This document shows positions 24,239 through 31,263 of a stretch of 45,287 nt of DNA, piece after piece (the first letter of the stretch is position 1; every line of letters starts with the position of its first letter). Made by a program: the position numbers and the translations under genes. The DNA is taken from positions 28,498-73,784 of the forward strand of contig NZ_JPMX01000139.1 in assembly GCF_000761485.1 (NCBI RefSeq), given 5' to 3'. Source of the stretch: Modestobacter caceresii. GTDB taxonomy: Bacteria; Actinomycetota; Actinomycetes; Mycobacteriales; Geodermatophilaceae. The notes under the pieces are model-generated. The model did no database searches. It was not told the DNA's origin and saw nothing but the letters and a program-made list of their open reading frames with translations.

Positions 24239-25477
24239 ATGAGCCGTTCCACCGCCCCGACGTCCGGCGCTCCGTCGCTGAGCCGGCACGTCCTCGAGCA
24301 CGGCCCCCTGCCATTCCCGGGTCGTCGTCTGCTGCGCCTGCACCCGAACCCGGCACACCGGTCCGCTGCGGGCTCCACTGGCGTAGCGTCCCGGCCGTGG
24401 GGACTGCGCGGTCCGCCGAGGAACCGGACGAACCCCGCGCCGCACACTGACATCGCCGCGCTCATCCCGATGGTGCGCCGCGTGATCGCCGCCCGCGTCG
24501 CCGACGCCGCGACGGTCGACGACCTGGTCCAGGAGACCCTGGTGCGGGTGCTCGCCGCCGCCGGACGGGTCGAGCCGGGCATGCTGGAGCCGTACGCGAT
24601 CGTCACGGCCCGGAACGTGGTGACCTCTCAGTGGCGCGAGCGTGACCGGCACCAGCGGAACCAGCACCGGGTGGTCGACCTGCGCCCTTCCGCCGCGGTG
24701 GACGAGGACCTCCTCGCGCGCGAGGAGCGCGATGCGGTCGCCCAGGCGCTCACCCGGCTCTCGGCGCAGGAGCGCGACCTGCTGCTCGCCCACGAGGTGT
24801 CGGGGCGGGACACCCGGTCGCTGGCCGGGGAGCTCGGTTCGACCGCCGGGGCCGTCGCGGCCCAGCTGAACCGGACCCGAGCCCGGTTGCGAGTGGAGTA
24901 CCTGCTCTCCGTCGAGGGCGTCGAGCCGCCCACCGATCGCTGCCGCCCGGTCCTGCTCGCGCTCTCCGGCGGCGACCGCCGGCGGCAGCGGGAGGTGGAC
25001 GCCGGCCGCCACCTCCTGGAGTGCGGGTCGTGCGCACGCCTGAGCCAGCCCCTGATGGAGCGCGGTCAGCCCAGGGAGGACGAGGTCCGGGTCCGGGTCG
25101 AGTCCGACGCCGACATCGTGGCGGCGCGTCAGGCCGCCCGCGAACTGGCGTCCCGGCTCGGCTTCTCCCGGACCGACCTGACCTTGATCGCGACGGCCGT
25201 CTCGGAGATCGCACGCAACATCGTGCGCTTCGCCGGCTCCGGCGAGGTCCTCGTCGAACTGCTCGAGCACCCGCACCAGGGGGTGCGCGTCGTCGCGCGG
25301 GACACCGGACCGGGGATCGCCGACGTCGAACGGGCACTCACGGACGGCTACAGCACCTACGACGGGCTGGGACTGGGACTGCCCGGTGCCCGGCGACTGA
25401 TGGACGAGTTCGCGGTGGTGTCGGAGATGGGCCGCGGAACGACGGTGACGATGACGAAATGGCGGACTGGACGATGA
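24239..25477 (+). CDS. Fusion: ECF sigma factor, zinc anti-sigma motif and RsbT-like kinase
   Basis: 412 residues if read from ATG 24239. An uncertain low-complexity N-terminus (1-70) is followed by sigma-70 region 2 (about 75-135, with DDLVQET at 94 and 'ARNVVTSQWRERDR'), region 4 (about 168-222, LSAQERDLLL and 'STAGAVAAQLNRTRARL'), a ZAS-type Cys-His-Cys-Cys motif (C about 237; HLLECGSC at about 258-265), and an RsbT/SpoIIAB-like HATPase (about 284-412) with N-box EIARNIVRFAG, G1 DTGPGIAD, G2 'GLGLGLPGARRLMDEF' and a GTTVTMTKW end as in RsbT. The sigma and switch-kinase functions are thus in one chain. RsbR follows with an ATGA overlap. A one-base frame problem near the start is noted separately. 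Confidence 0.85.
   Translation: MSRSTAPTSGAPSLSRHVLEHGPLPFPGRRLLRLHPNPAHRSAAGSTGVASRPWGLRGPPRNRTNPAPHTDIAALIPMVRRVIAARVADAATVDDLVQETLVRVLAAAGRVEPGMLEPYAIVTARNVVTSQWRERDRHQRNQHRVVDLRPSAAVDEDLLAREERDAVAQALTRLSAQERDLLLAHEVSGRDTRSLAGELGSTAGAVAAQLNRTRARLRVEYLLSVEGVEPPTDRCRPVLLALSGGDRRRQREVDAGRHLLECGSCARLSQPLMERGQPREDEVRVRVESDADIVAARQAARELASRLGFSRTDLTLIATAVSEIARNIVRFAGSGEVLVELLEHPHQGVRVVARDTGPGIADVERALTDGYSTYDGLGLGLPGARRLMDEFAVVSEMGRGTTVTMTKWRTGR
24384..24399 (+). promoter_or_regulatory. Possible -10 box ahead of an out-of-frame GTG
   Basis: TAGCGT (24384-24389) fits the actinobacterial TANNNT -10 element and stands seven bases before GTG 24397, the geometry of a leaderless transcript. That GTG opens only 17 codons (ending TGA 24448-24450) and is one base out of frame with the sigma domain. 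No convincing -35 element is seen. Either a chance motif, a leader ORF, or a sign that the true start has been displaced. Confidence 0.35.
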
Positions 25478-26394
25478 CGGACCACGAGCACCACACCGCG
25501 CCGGCGGGGACGGCCCCGGTCTCACCTGAGTACCTGTACGAGCGGGACGACGAGCACCAACTGCTCCCTCAGCTGGTCGCCCACCTCCGCGAGCACCGGA
25601 CGAGGTTGCGCCAGGAGTGGGCGGGGCGCATCCAGCAGTCCGGTCTGCTGCGGGCGATGACCCCGCAGGAGATGACGGTCGAGACCACCTCGGTCTACGA
25701 CAACTACGTGGAGGTCCTGGAGACCGGCAGCGTGGAGGCGCTGCAGCGGTACGCCCGCGACCTGTCGGAGCGGATCATCCCCCGCGGGGTCGAGACGCAC
25801 GAGGTGGTCGGGATCGTGCTGCTGCTGCGTGACGTCCTGGCCCGCTCCCTCTTCGAGAAGTACCAGCTCGACTTCGCCCTGCTCAACCGGGTGCTCGACG
25901 CCTACGAACCCGCCGCCAACCGCATCGCGATCACCGTCGCGGGGAGCTTCGTCGACGAGCGGGAACGGGTCATCCGCCAACAGCAGGACTCGATACGTGA
26001 GCTGTCCACGCCGGTGCTTCCCGTGCGGGAACGGCTGCTGATCCTGCCGATCATCGGCGTGCTGCACAGCGAGCGGGCACGTCAGCTCACCGAGCAGCTG
26101 CTGGCCGGCATCCGCACCCACCGCGCCAAGGTCGTCGTCGTCGACATCACCGGCGTGCCGGACGTCGACGAGGCGGTGGCCAACCACCTCGTCCAGACCG
26201 TCGACGCCTCCCGGTTGATGGGCGCCAGCGTGATCATCACCGGGCTCTCCCCGGAGATCGCGCAGACCCTGGTCACCATCGGGGTGGACCTCAGCAAGAT
26301 GGACACCATCGGTGACCTGCAGGGCGGCCTGGAGGAGGCCGAGCGGCTGCTCGGCTACACCGTCACCCGGGACAGCGGCATGGCGAGCCCCTGA
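25474..26394 (+). CDS. rsbR: RsbR-like stressosome protein (sensor plus STAS domain)
   Basis: 306 residues; ATG 25474 overlaps the fusion gene's TGA. The N-terminal helical half (about 25-165) resembles the RsbRD-type sensory domain (HLREHRTRLRQEWAGRI; IIPRGVETHEVVGIVLLLRD), and the C-terminal half (about 185-300) is a STAS domain with VVVVDITGVPDVDEAVANHL and IITGLSPEIAQTLVTIGVDL. The Thr phosphorylated in B. subtilis RsbRA (T171) is replaced by Glu in GVPDVDEA, while the T205-equivalent in EIAQTLV is kept. It would form the stressosome with RsbS and hold the RsbT-like kinase domain. The sensed signal is unknown. Confidence 0.9.
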   Translation: MTDHEHHTAPAGTAPVSPEYLYERDDEHQLLPQLVAHLREHRTRLRQEWAGRIQQSGLLRAMTPQEMTVETTSVYDNYVEVLETGSVEALQRYARDLSERIIPRGVETHEVVGIVLLLRDVLARSLFEKYQLDFALLNRVLDAYEPAANRIAITVAGSFVDERERVIRQQQDSIRELSTPVLPVRERLLILPIIGVLHSERARQLTEQLLAGIRTHRAKVVVVDITGVPDVDEAVANHLVQTVDASRLMGASVIITGLSPEIAQTLVTIGVDLSKMDTIGDLQGGLEEAERLLGYTVTRDSGMASP

Positions 26395-26813
26395 TGTCCG
26401 GGCCGAAGCTGGTCTCCATCCTGCGCCAGGGCCCTCACCTCATCGCGTCCATCCACACGGCCCTCGACGACACGGAGATGGAGCGGTTCCGGGAGGACCT
26501 GGTCGAGCAGATCGGGCGGCACCGGTCCCGCGGGGTGGTGATCGACGTCGCCGCGCTCGACGTGCTCGACTCCTTCGGCGCACGCACGCTGCGCACCATC
26601 GGGGAGATGGCCCGGCTGCGCGGGGCGGTGACCGTGATCGTCGGCATCCAGCCCGACGTGGCGTTCGCGATGGTGTCGCTCGGCATGGACACCGGGACCG
26701 TGGCGACCGCGCTCGACCTGGAAGAGGGGCTGGCCTTCCTCGAGGGCAGCGGCGCCCGCCGGTCAGGGGCCGGGCGGATCGGTGCACCCGCCGCCCGGGC
26801 GGTGCCCCGGTGA
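26394..26813 (+). CDS. rsbS: RsbS-like stressosome STAS protein
   Basis: 139 residues; ATG 26394 shares one base with the rsbR stop. A single STAS domain with GVVIDVAALDVLDSFGART, where Ser in VLDSF is the equivalent of RsbS Ser59, the target of RsbT, and AFAMVSLGMD in the position of the C-terminal STAS helix. A Gly/Ala/Arg-rich tail of about 25 residues follows. It co-assembles with RsbR into the stressosome core. Its phosphorylation by the kinase domain of the sigma fusion would be expected to release that kinase. This chain is inferred from the B. subtilis model. Confidence 0.9.
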   Translation: MSGPKLVSILRQGPHLIASIHTALDDTEMERFREDLVEQIGRHRSRGVVIDVAALDVLDSFGARTLRTIGEMARLRGAVTVIVGIQPDVAFAMVSLGMDTGTVATALDLEEGLAFLEGSGARRSGAGRIGAPAARAVPR

Positions 26814-27190
26814 GCCCGCTCGAGCGCCTCGCGCGCGACTACCGGATGGCCCTCCTCAGCTACCTGCCGCGCCGCGAGGAGGCAGCACTGAACCGGGGGT
26901 ACGAGCTGGGACGCTCGGCCGTCATCGAGCAGGTGGGGCTGCTGGAACTGGCCCGGGTCCACCACGACGTCTTCCTGGCCGTGTTGGAGGAGACCCAGGC
27001 CGACGACGTCCTGCCGGTGGCGGCCGCTGCCTCGGAGTTCCTGATGGAGGTGCTCGCCACGTTCGACATGACGCAGCGCAGCCTGCACGAGAGCCGGCCG
27101 GCCGCGCGGGGCCCTCGACCGGGAGGCGGGGTCACGGCCTCCCGGTCGAGGGCGGAGCACGCGGGACGGACCCGCGCGCGACGGGACTAG
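26810..27190 (+). CDS. Stand-alone RsbU N-terminal-type domain (no phosphatase domain)
   Basis: 126 residues from GTG 26810, overlapping the rsbS stop by four bases. It begins SPLERLARDYRMALLSYL and continues with EEAALNRGYELGRSAV, 'LLELARVHHDVFLAVL' and 'ASEFLMEVLATFDMT', the helical pattern of the RsbU N-terminal domain (PF08673 type), which in B. subtilis binds RsbT. No PP2C catalytic domain follows: the C-terminal 35 residues are Arg/Gly-rich and end at a TAG. It probably binds the RsbT-like domain as a partner or decoy instead of acting as a phosphatase. Downstream DNA carries no PP2C gene. Its TAG shares CTAG with the convergent gene. Confidence 0.75.
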   Translation: MSPLERLARDYRMALLSYLPRREEAALNRGYELGRSAVIEQVGLLELARVHHDVFLAVLEETQADDVLPVAAAASEFLMEVLATFDMTQRSLHESRPAARGPRPGGGVTASRSRAEHAGRTRARRD

Positions 27191-27489
27191 TTCTGCACGA
27201 GGCGGACTGGTCCCTGGTCGGTCTCGCAGACCGTCTGGGTGTCACCGCTGCGGTCCACGGCCTGACCGAGGACGGCGACCGGGCCGACCTTCACACCGCA
27301 GATGGTGGCGGCGACCTGGGCGGCGACGCCGATGTTGACGTCCTGGAGGACGGTGACGTCGCCGATCGCGACGTTGACCAGACCGTCCTGGTCGTTCACG
27401 GGCTGCGCGCTCGCCGGTGTGGCGACGCCCGCTGCGATGGCGGTCCCGACGAAGACCGTGGCGACGGTCCTGCGTGTCCAGCTGGCCAT
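27187..27489 (-). CDS. Small secreted protein
   Basis: 100 residues from ATG 27489 with GAGAGGGG about six bases before it. A Sec signal peptide (TVATVFVGTAIAAGVATPAS, probable cleavage after SAQ) leaves a mature chain of about 70 residues rich in Val, with GLVNVAIGDVTVLQDVNIGV and two Cys (ATICGV and TVCETD) likely to form a disulfide. This repeat-like 'GLVNV.. GDVTVLQDV' pattern is common in actinobacterial small secreted, rodlin/chaplin-reminiscent proteins, although none is an exact match from memory. A surface or extracellular role is likely. Its stop overlaps that of the RsbU_N gene in CTAG. Confidence 0.8.
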   Translation of the reverse strand: MASWTRRTVATVFVGTAIAAGVATPASAQPVNDQDGLVNVAIGDVTVLQDVNIGVAAQVAATICGVKVGPVAVLGQAVDRSGDTQTVCETDQGPVRLVQN

Positions 27490-27844
27490 GAGATGCCCCT
27501 CTCGTGCACGTGCTCGACGCCTGGGACGACGGAGGTCCTCCCCGGCCTGCACGGATGAAGACCCCTTCGCACGGCGGCGATGACGACCCGGCTGCACGGG
27601 CTCTCCGCCGCTCGAGCGCCCTGGAGCCCGGTCGAGCAGCACCGACGTCCGCCTTCGGCCGCCGAGGTCGGCACCGTCGTCGCGTCATGCGCGGGCATCG
27701 AGAGCGTCCACCGCCACGCAGAGACGGGAACCGGGACCAGGGGCGCGAAAGGCCGCTGCCGTTGGCGAGATCCGCCAGAGACCACGCCGGCCGTTCGTGA
27801 CGCGCACCACACAGTTCGCCGGCTCGACTGCCGATGTTGTCCAC
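27490..27844. other. Intergenic region before the GH13 gene, no gene seen
   Basis: About 355 bases between the divergent secreted-protein and glucosidase genes. Six-frame inspection shows only low-quality frames, on both strands, without matching codon bias. It must contain both promoters. No clear -35/-10 pairs, riboswitch or long inverted repeat is visible. Confidence 0.5.
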
Positions 27845-29476
27845 ATGTCACGTCGGCTCGCAACGATGCGGACCTCGACCGAGCAGCAGGTCGCGGCCCA
27901 GCGGTCCCCGTCGCCCTGGTGGCGGTCAGCCGTGGTCTACCAGGTCTACCTGCGCTCCTTCGCCGACAGCAACGGGGACGGGATCGGTGACCTGGCCGGG
28001 CTGCGCTCGCGGTTGCCCTACCTGTCCTGGCTGGGCGTCGACGCCCTCTGGATCAACCCGCACTACCCCTCCGGCGGGGCCGACGGCGGCTACGACATCT
28101 GTGACTACCGGGCGGTCGACCCGGACTACGGCGACGTCGCCGACCTGGAGGCCCTGGTCGCCGACGCCCGCCAGCTCGGACTGCGCGTCGTCCTGGACGT
28201 CGTCCCGAACCACACCTCCGACCAGCACCCCTGGTTCCAGGCCGCGCTGGCCGACCCGGACTCCCCCGAGGCCGCCCGCTACCACTTCGCCCCGCCGTCG
28301 GAGGAGCCGCCGAACAACTGGCGCTCGCTGTTCGGCGGCCCGGCCTGGTCGCGCACGCCGGACGGCCGGTGGTACCTGCACCTGTTCGCCCCCGAGCAGC
28401 CCGACCTGAACTGGCGGGACCCGGCGGTCGCCGCCGACTTCGAGAAGACGCTGCGGTTCTGGCTGGACCGCGGGGTCAGCGGGTTCCGGGTCGACGTCGC
28501 CTACGGCCTGTTCAAGGACGCCGACCTGCGGGACAACCCGGGCGCCTACTCCCCCACCCTGTTCGGCCACGGGCCGGAGCAGGCGATGACCTGGAACCAG
28601 CCCGAGGTGCACGACGTGTGGCGCCAGTGGCGGTCGGTCTGCGACGAGTACCCCGACACCATGCTGGTCGGCGAGGTCTGCCTGGCCGACCTGGACGAGG
28701 TCGCGCTCTACTCGCGGCCCGACGAGATGCACCAGTCGTTCTCCTTCCGGCTGCTCAAGTCGCCGTGGGAGACCGCGGCGTTCGCCGACGGCGTGCAGAC
28801 GGCGCTCGACGCCTTCGGTCGGGTGGGCGCCCCGGTGTCCTGGGTGCTGGGCAACCACGACAAGGACCGGCAGGTCACCCGCTTCGGCGGGGGCGCCCTC
28901 GGCACCGCCCGCGCGCGGGCCGCCGCCCTGCTGATGCTGGCGCTGCCCGGGTCTGCGTACCTGTACGCCGGGGACGAGCTGGGGCTGCCCCAGGCCGTGG
29001 TGCCGGACGAGGCGAAGACCGACCCGATCTTCTTCCGCAGCGGCGGCGAGCGCGCCGGCCGGGACGGCTGCCGGGTCCCGATGCCGTGGAACGACTCCGC
29101 CGGTGTCGGCTTCTCCCCGGACGGCGCGGCCGAGCCGTGGCTGCCGATCCCGGCCGAGTGGAGCGGCTACGCCGTCTCCAGTCAGACCCGGGACGGCGGC
29201 TCGATGCTGACCCTCTACCGGCGGGCACTCGCCCTCCGCGCGGCGCACCCGGCCCTGGGCTCCGGGGACGCCACGGTCCGCACGGACGGCGACGTCCTCA
29301 CCGTCCGCTGCGTCGGGGACGAGGAGACCGTGCGCTGCGTGGTGAACATGGGCTCGGCCACGGTGCTGGCCCGCGCCCGCGGTGAGGTGCTGCTCGCCTC
29401 GACGTCGCGGGTGCATGCCTCGGCCGGCAGCATCGCGCTGCCACCGAACACCGCCGTCTGGCTCACCGAGGACTGA
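27845..29476 (+). CDS. GH13 alpha-glucosidase (oligo-1,6-/alpha-glucosidase)
   Basis: 543 residues from ATG 27845; ATG 27866 and GTG 27797 are alternatives. Glycoside hydrolase family 13 TIM barrel: region I DVVPNHTS, region II GFRVDVAYG with nucleophile Asp217, region III LVGEV with acid/base Glu277, region IV VLGNHDKDR with Asp339. The active-site group (GFRVDVAYGLFK) fits alpha-glucosidase / oligo-1,6-glucosidase rather than alpha-amylase. A C-terminal beta domain ends PPNTAVWLTED. No signal peptide, so it is intracellular. It probably releases glucose from maltose, isomaltose or trehalose-related oligosaccharides taken up from outside; the exact linkage preference is not readable. Confidence 0.92.
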   Translation: MSRRLATMRTSTEQQVAAQRSPSPWWRSAVVYQVYLRSFADSNGDGIGDLAGLRSRLPYLSWLGVDALWINPHYPSGGADGGYDICDYRAVDPDYGDVADLEALVADARQLGLRVVLDVVPNHTSDQHPWFQAALADPDSPEAARYHFAPPSEEPPNNWRSLFGGPAWSRTPDGRWYLHLFAPEQPDLNWRDPAVAADFEKTLRFWLDRGVSGFRVDVAYGLFKDADLRDNPGAYSPTLFGHGPEQAMTWNQPEVHDVWRQWRSVCDEYPDTMLVGEVCLADLDEVALYSRPDEMHQSFSFRLLKSPWETAAFADGVQTALDAFGRVGAPVSWVLGNHDKDRQVTRFGGGALGTARARAAALLMLALPGSAYLYAGDELGLPQAVVPDEAKTDPIFFRSGGERAGRDGCRVPMPWNDSAGVGFSPDGAAEPWLPIPAEWSGYAVSSQTRDGGSMLTLYRRALALRAAHPALGSGDATVRTDGDVLTVRCVGDEETVRCVVNMGSATVLARARGEVLLASTSRVHASAGSIALPPNTAVWLTED

Positions 29477-29533
29477 TCCACCGGCCCCGTCGCAGCCGGC
29501 TGCTGGCTCCGGTGGCGTCGGGCCGGCCGCGGG

Positions 29534-29965
29534 TCAGCGCAGCACGGAGGACAGCAGCAAGCTGGTCTCGCTGTTCACGACGCCGTCGATCGAGCGGATG
29601 CGGCCGAGCAGCCGGTCGAACTCCATCAGGTCACGGGTGCGGACCTCCGCCACGAGGTCCCAGCCCCCGTTGGTGGAGTGCAGCGCATCGATCTCGGTGA
29701 AGCCCCGCAGCCGGCGGATCACCGCATCCGTCGAGCGACCCTCCACCTCGATCAGCGTCACCGCCCGCACCTCACCGGCGACCGCGTCCTCCCGGGCCCG
29801 CACGGTGAAGCCGACGATGACGCCCTGCGCGACCAGGCGGTCCATCCGGCTGGTGACCGTGGCCCGGGAGATCCCGAGCCGGCGGGCGATCTCAGCGACG
29901 GGTGCACGGCCGTCCTCGCGGAGGACGGCGAGCAGTCGACGATCGAGCTCGGTCAACGCGGTCAT
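29534..29965 (-). CDS. Lrp/AsnC-family transcriptional regulator
   Basis: 143 residues from ATG 29965. An N-terminal winged helix-turn-helix (ELDRRLLAVLREDGRAPVAE; GISRATVTSRMDRL) precedes an AsnC/RAM ligand-binding domain, with the typical 'AVTLIEVEGRS' strand and a 'NGGWDLVAEV' stretch. Likely effector: an amino acid. It is divergent from the citrulline/arginine-related hydrolase operon, so control of that operon is the simplest prediction. A TAGGCT -10 box lies six bases before the ATG, pointing to a leaderless message. Confidence 0.92.
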   Translation of the reverse strand: MTALTELDRRLLAVLREDGRAPVAEIARRLGISRATVTSRMDRLVAQGVIVGFTVRAREDAVAGEVRAVTLIEVEGRSTDAVIRRLRGFTEIDALHSTNGGWDLVAEVRTRDLMEFDRLLGRIRSIDGVVNSETSLLLSSVLR

Positions 29966-29971
29966 GCAGAA

Positions 29972-29977
29972 AGCCTA
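29972..29977 (-). promoter_or_regulatory. -10 box for the Lrp gene (leaderless)
   Basis: Reverse-strand TAGGCT (TANNNT consensus) ends six bases before the ATG at 29965, so transcription should begin at or next to the start codon. No clear -35 is seen. Confidence 0.5.
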
Positions 29978-30030
29978 ATCACGACGCGAAATCTGCTCAG
30001 CTGGCCGCCGGAGATCGAGCTGGATGTTCG

Positions 30031-30060
30031 TTGCGCTTGCACATCGCCCGTTCCTAGCCT
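30031..30060 (+). promoter_or_regulatory. Promoter of the leader ORF and ctlX operon
   Basis: TTGCGC (30031-30036), 18-base spacer, TAGCCT (30055-30060) makes a reasonable sigma-A promoter, 29 bases before the ATG of the 26-codon ORF. The intergenic region (29966-30088) lies between it and the Lrp gene and probably holds Lrp sites. Confidence 0.5.
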
Positions 30061-30088
30061 TGAGATCAACCCTGACAGGAAGGCTCGG

Positions 30089-30169
30089 ATGACCTCGCTC
30101 GTCGACGTCCGCACCACGACCAGCTGGGTCGCCGCCCGCCGGATCACCGTCGACCGGGTCGGAGCCTGA
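30089..30169 (+). CDS. 26-residue upstream ORF (possible leader peptide)
   Basis: ATG 30089 has an excellent Shine-Dalgarno (AGGAAGG about six bases upstream) and 26 sense codons ending in TGA at 30167-30169, whose A is the first base of the next gene's ATG (TGATG). The peptide begins TSLVDVRTTTSWVAARRITV and contains four Arg. It is too short to be an enzyme. Its tight overlap suggests translational coupling, or an arginine-sensitive leader. The downstream ATG has no separate Shine-Dalgarno, in keeping with reinitiation. Confidence 0.55.
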   Translation: MTSLVDVRTTTSWVAARRITVDRVGA

Positions 30170-31161
30170 TGGCCGTACCCGTGCAGGCGCCGGGAGCCGT
30201 CGTGCTCATCCGCCCGCACCGGTTCCGCCCCAACGAGCTGACCCGGGTCGACAACGCCTTCCAGTCGCTGCCCGCCGGGCCGGACCCCGCCGCCGTCGCC
30301 GCGCAGGCCCGCGACGAGGTGACCCGGCTGGCCGAGGCGCTGGAGTCGGCGGGGGTGGTCGTGCACCTCTTCGAGGACCACGCGCACGATCGCCCGGACG
30401 CCGTCTTCCCGAACAACTGGCTGTCGACGCACCCCGACGGCCGGGTGGCGCTCTACCCGATGTTCGCGGTCAACCGGCGCAGCGAGCGGCGAGCCGACGT
30501 CGTCCAGCTGCTCCAGGAGCGGTACCGCGTGGACCAGGTCGTGGACTTCTCCGGCATGGAGCGGGACGGACTGTTCCTCGAGTCGACCGGGGCGATGGTG
30601 CTCGACCACCAGGAGCGGGTCGCCTACGTCTCCCGCTCCCACCGGGCACACCCCGAGGCGCTGGCGCGGTTCTGCGCGACGTTCGGCTACGAGGCGGTGC
30701 TGTTCGACACGGCCGACGCCGAGGGCCGGGCGGTCTACCACACGAACGTGCTGATGACGGTGGGCAGCGCGGTGGCGCTGGTCGGGCTCAGGCTGATCAG
30801 CGCGGCCGCTGATCGAGCCCGGGTGACCGACCGGCTGGCTGCGACCGGCCGGGACGTCGTCGATCTCTCCGAGCACCAGGTCCGCCAGTTCGCCGGCAAC
30901 GCCATCGAGCTGACCGGCCGCGACGGACCGGTGCTGGCGCTCTCCGCGCGGGCCGCCGCCAGCCTCACCGCAGACCAGCGCCGGCGGATCGAGGCGACGA
31001 CCCAGCTGCTGGCGGTAGCCGTGCCGACCGTCGAGCTGGCGGGCGGATCGGTGCGGTGCATGATCGCCGGGGTGCACCTCACGCCACGACCGGCGGCCCT
31101 CCCGCGCGGGCCGCTGTTCGGAGCGCAGCCAGGAGCGGTGCGGGTGCCCGTCGCCCCCTGA
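30169..31161 (+). CDS. ctlX: CtlX-like amidinohydrolase (citrulline / dimethylarginine type)
   Basis: 330 residues from ATG 30169. An arginine-deiminase/amidinotransferase-fold protein: FPNNWLSTHPDG (about 83-94), FSGMERDGLFLESTGAMVLD, and VYHTNVLM with the catalytic His; nucleophile Cys297 in GGSVRCMIAGVHL. Pattern and length match the citrulline-utilisation hydrolase CtlX group and related dimethylarginine dimethylaminohydrolases. It probably hydrolyses the guanidino/ureido group of arginine-derived compounds. Coupled to the short leader ORF and divergent from an Lrp-family gene, which suggests amino-acid control. No rocD or arginase neighbour is visible. Confidence 0.88.
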   Translation: MAVPVQAPGAVVLIRPHRFRPNELTRVDNAFQSLPAGPDPAAVAAQARDEVTRLAEALESAGVVVHLFEDHAHDRPDAVFPNNWLSTHPDGRVALYPMFAVNRRSERRADVVQLLQERYRVDQVVDFSGMERDGLFLESTGAMVLDHQERVAYVSRSHRAHPEALARFCATFGYEAVLFDTADAEGRAVYHTNVLMTVGSAVALVGLRLISAAADRARVTDRLAATGRDVVDLSEHQVRQFAGNAIELTGRDGPVLALSARAAASLTADQRRRIEATTQLLAVAVPTVELAGGSVRCMIAGVHLTPRPAALPRGPLFGAQPGAVRVPVAP

Positions 31162-31263
31162 CCCAGCACGCCACCTCCGCCGACCTGCTGTCGCACCGCC
31201 GTTCGCCACCGCCACGCCGACCACGGGGCCGAGCCCGACCGGGCGCTCGTCCGCGTGCCGGCG

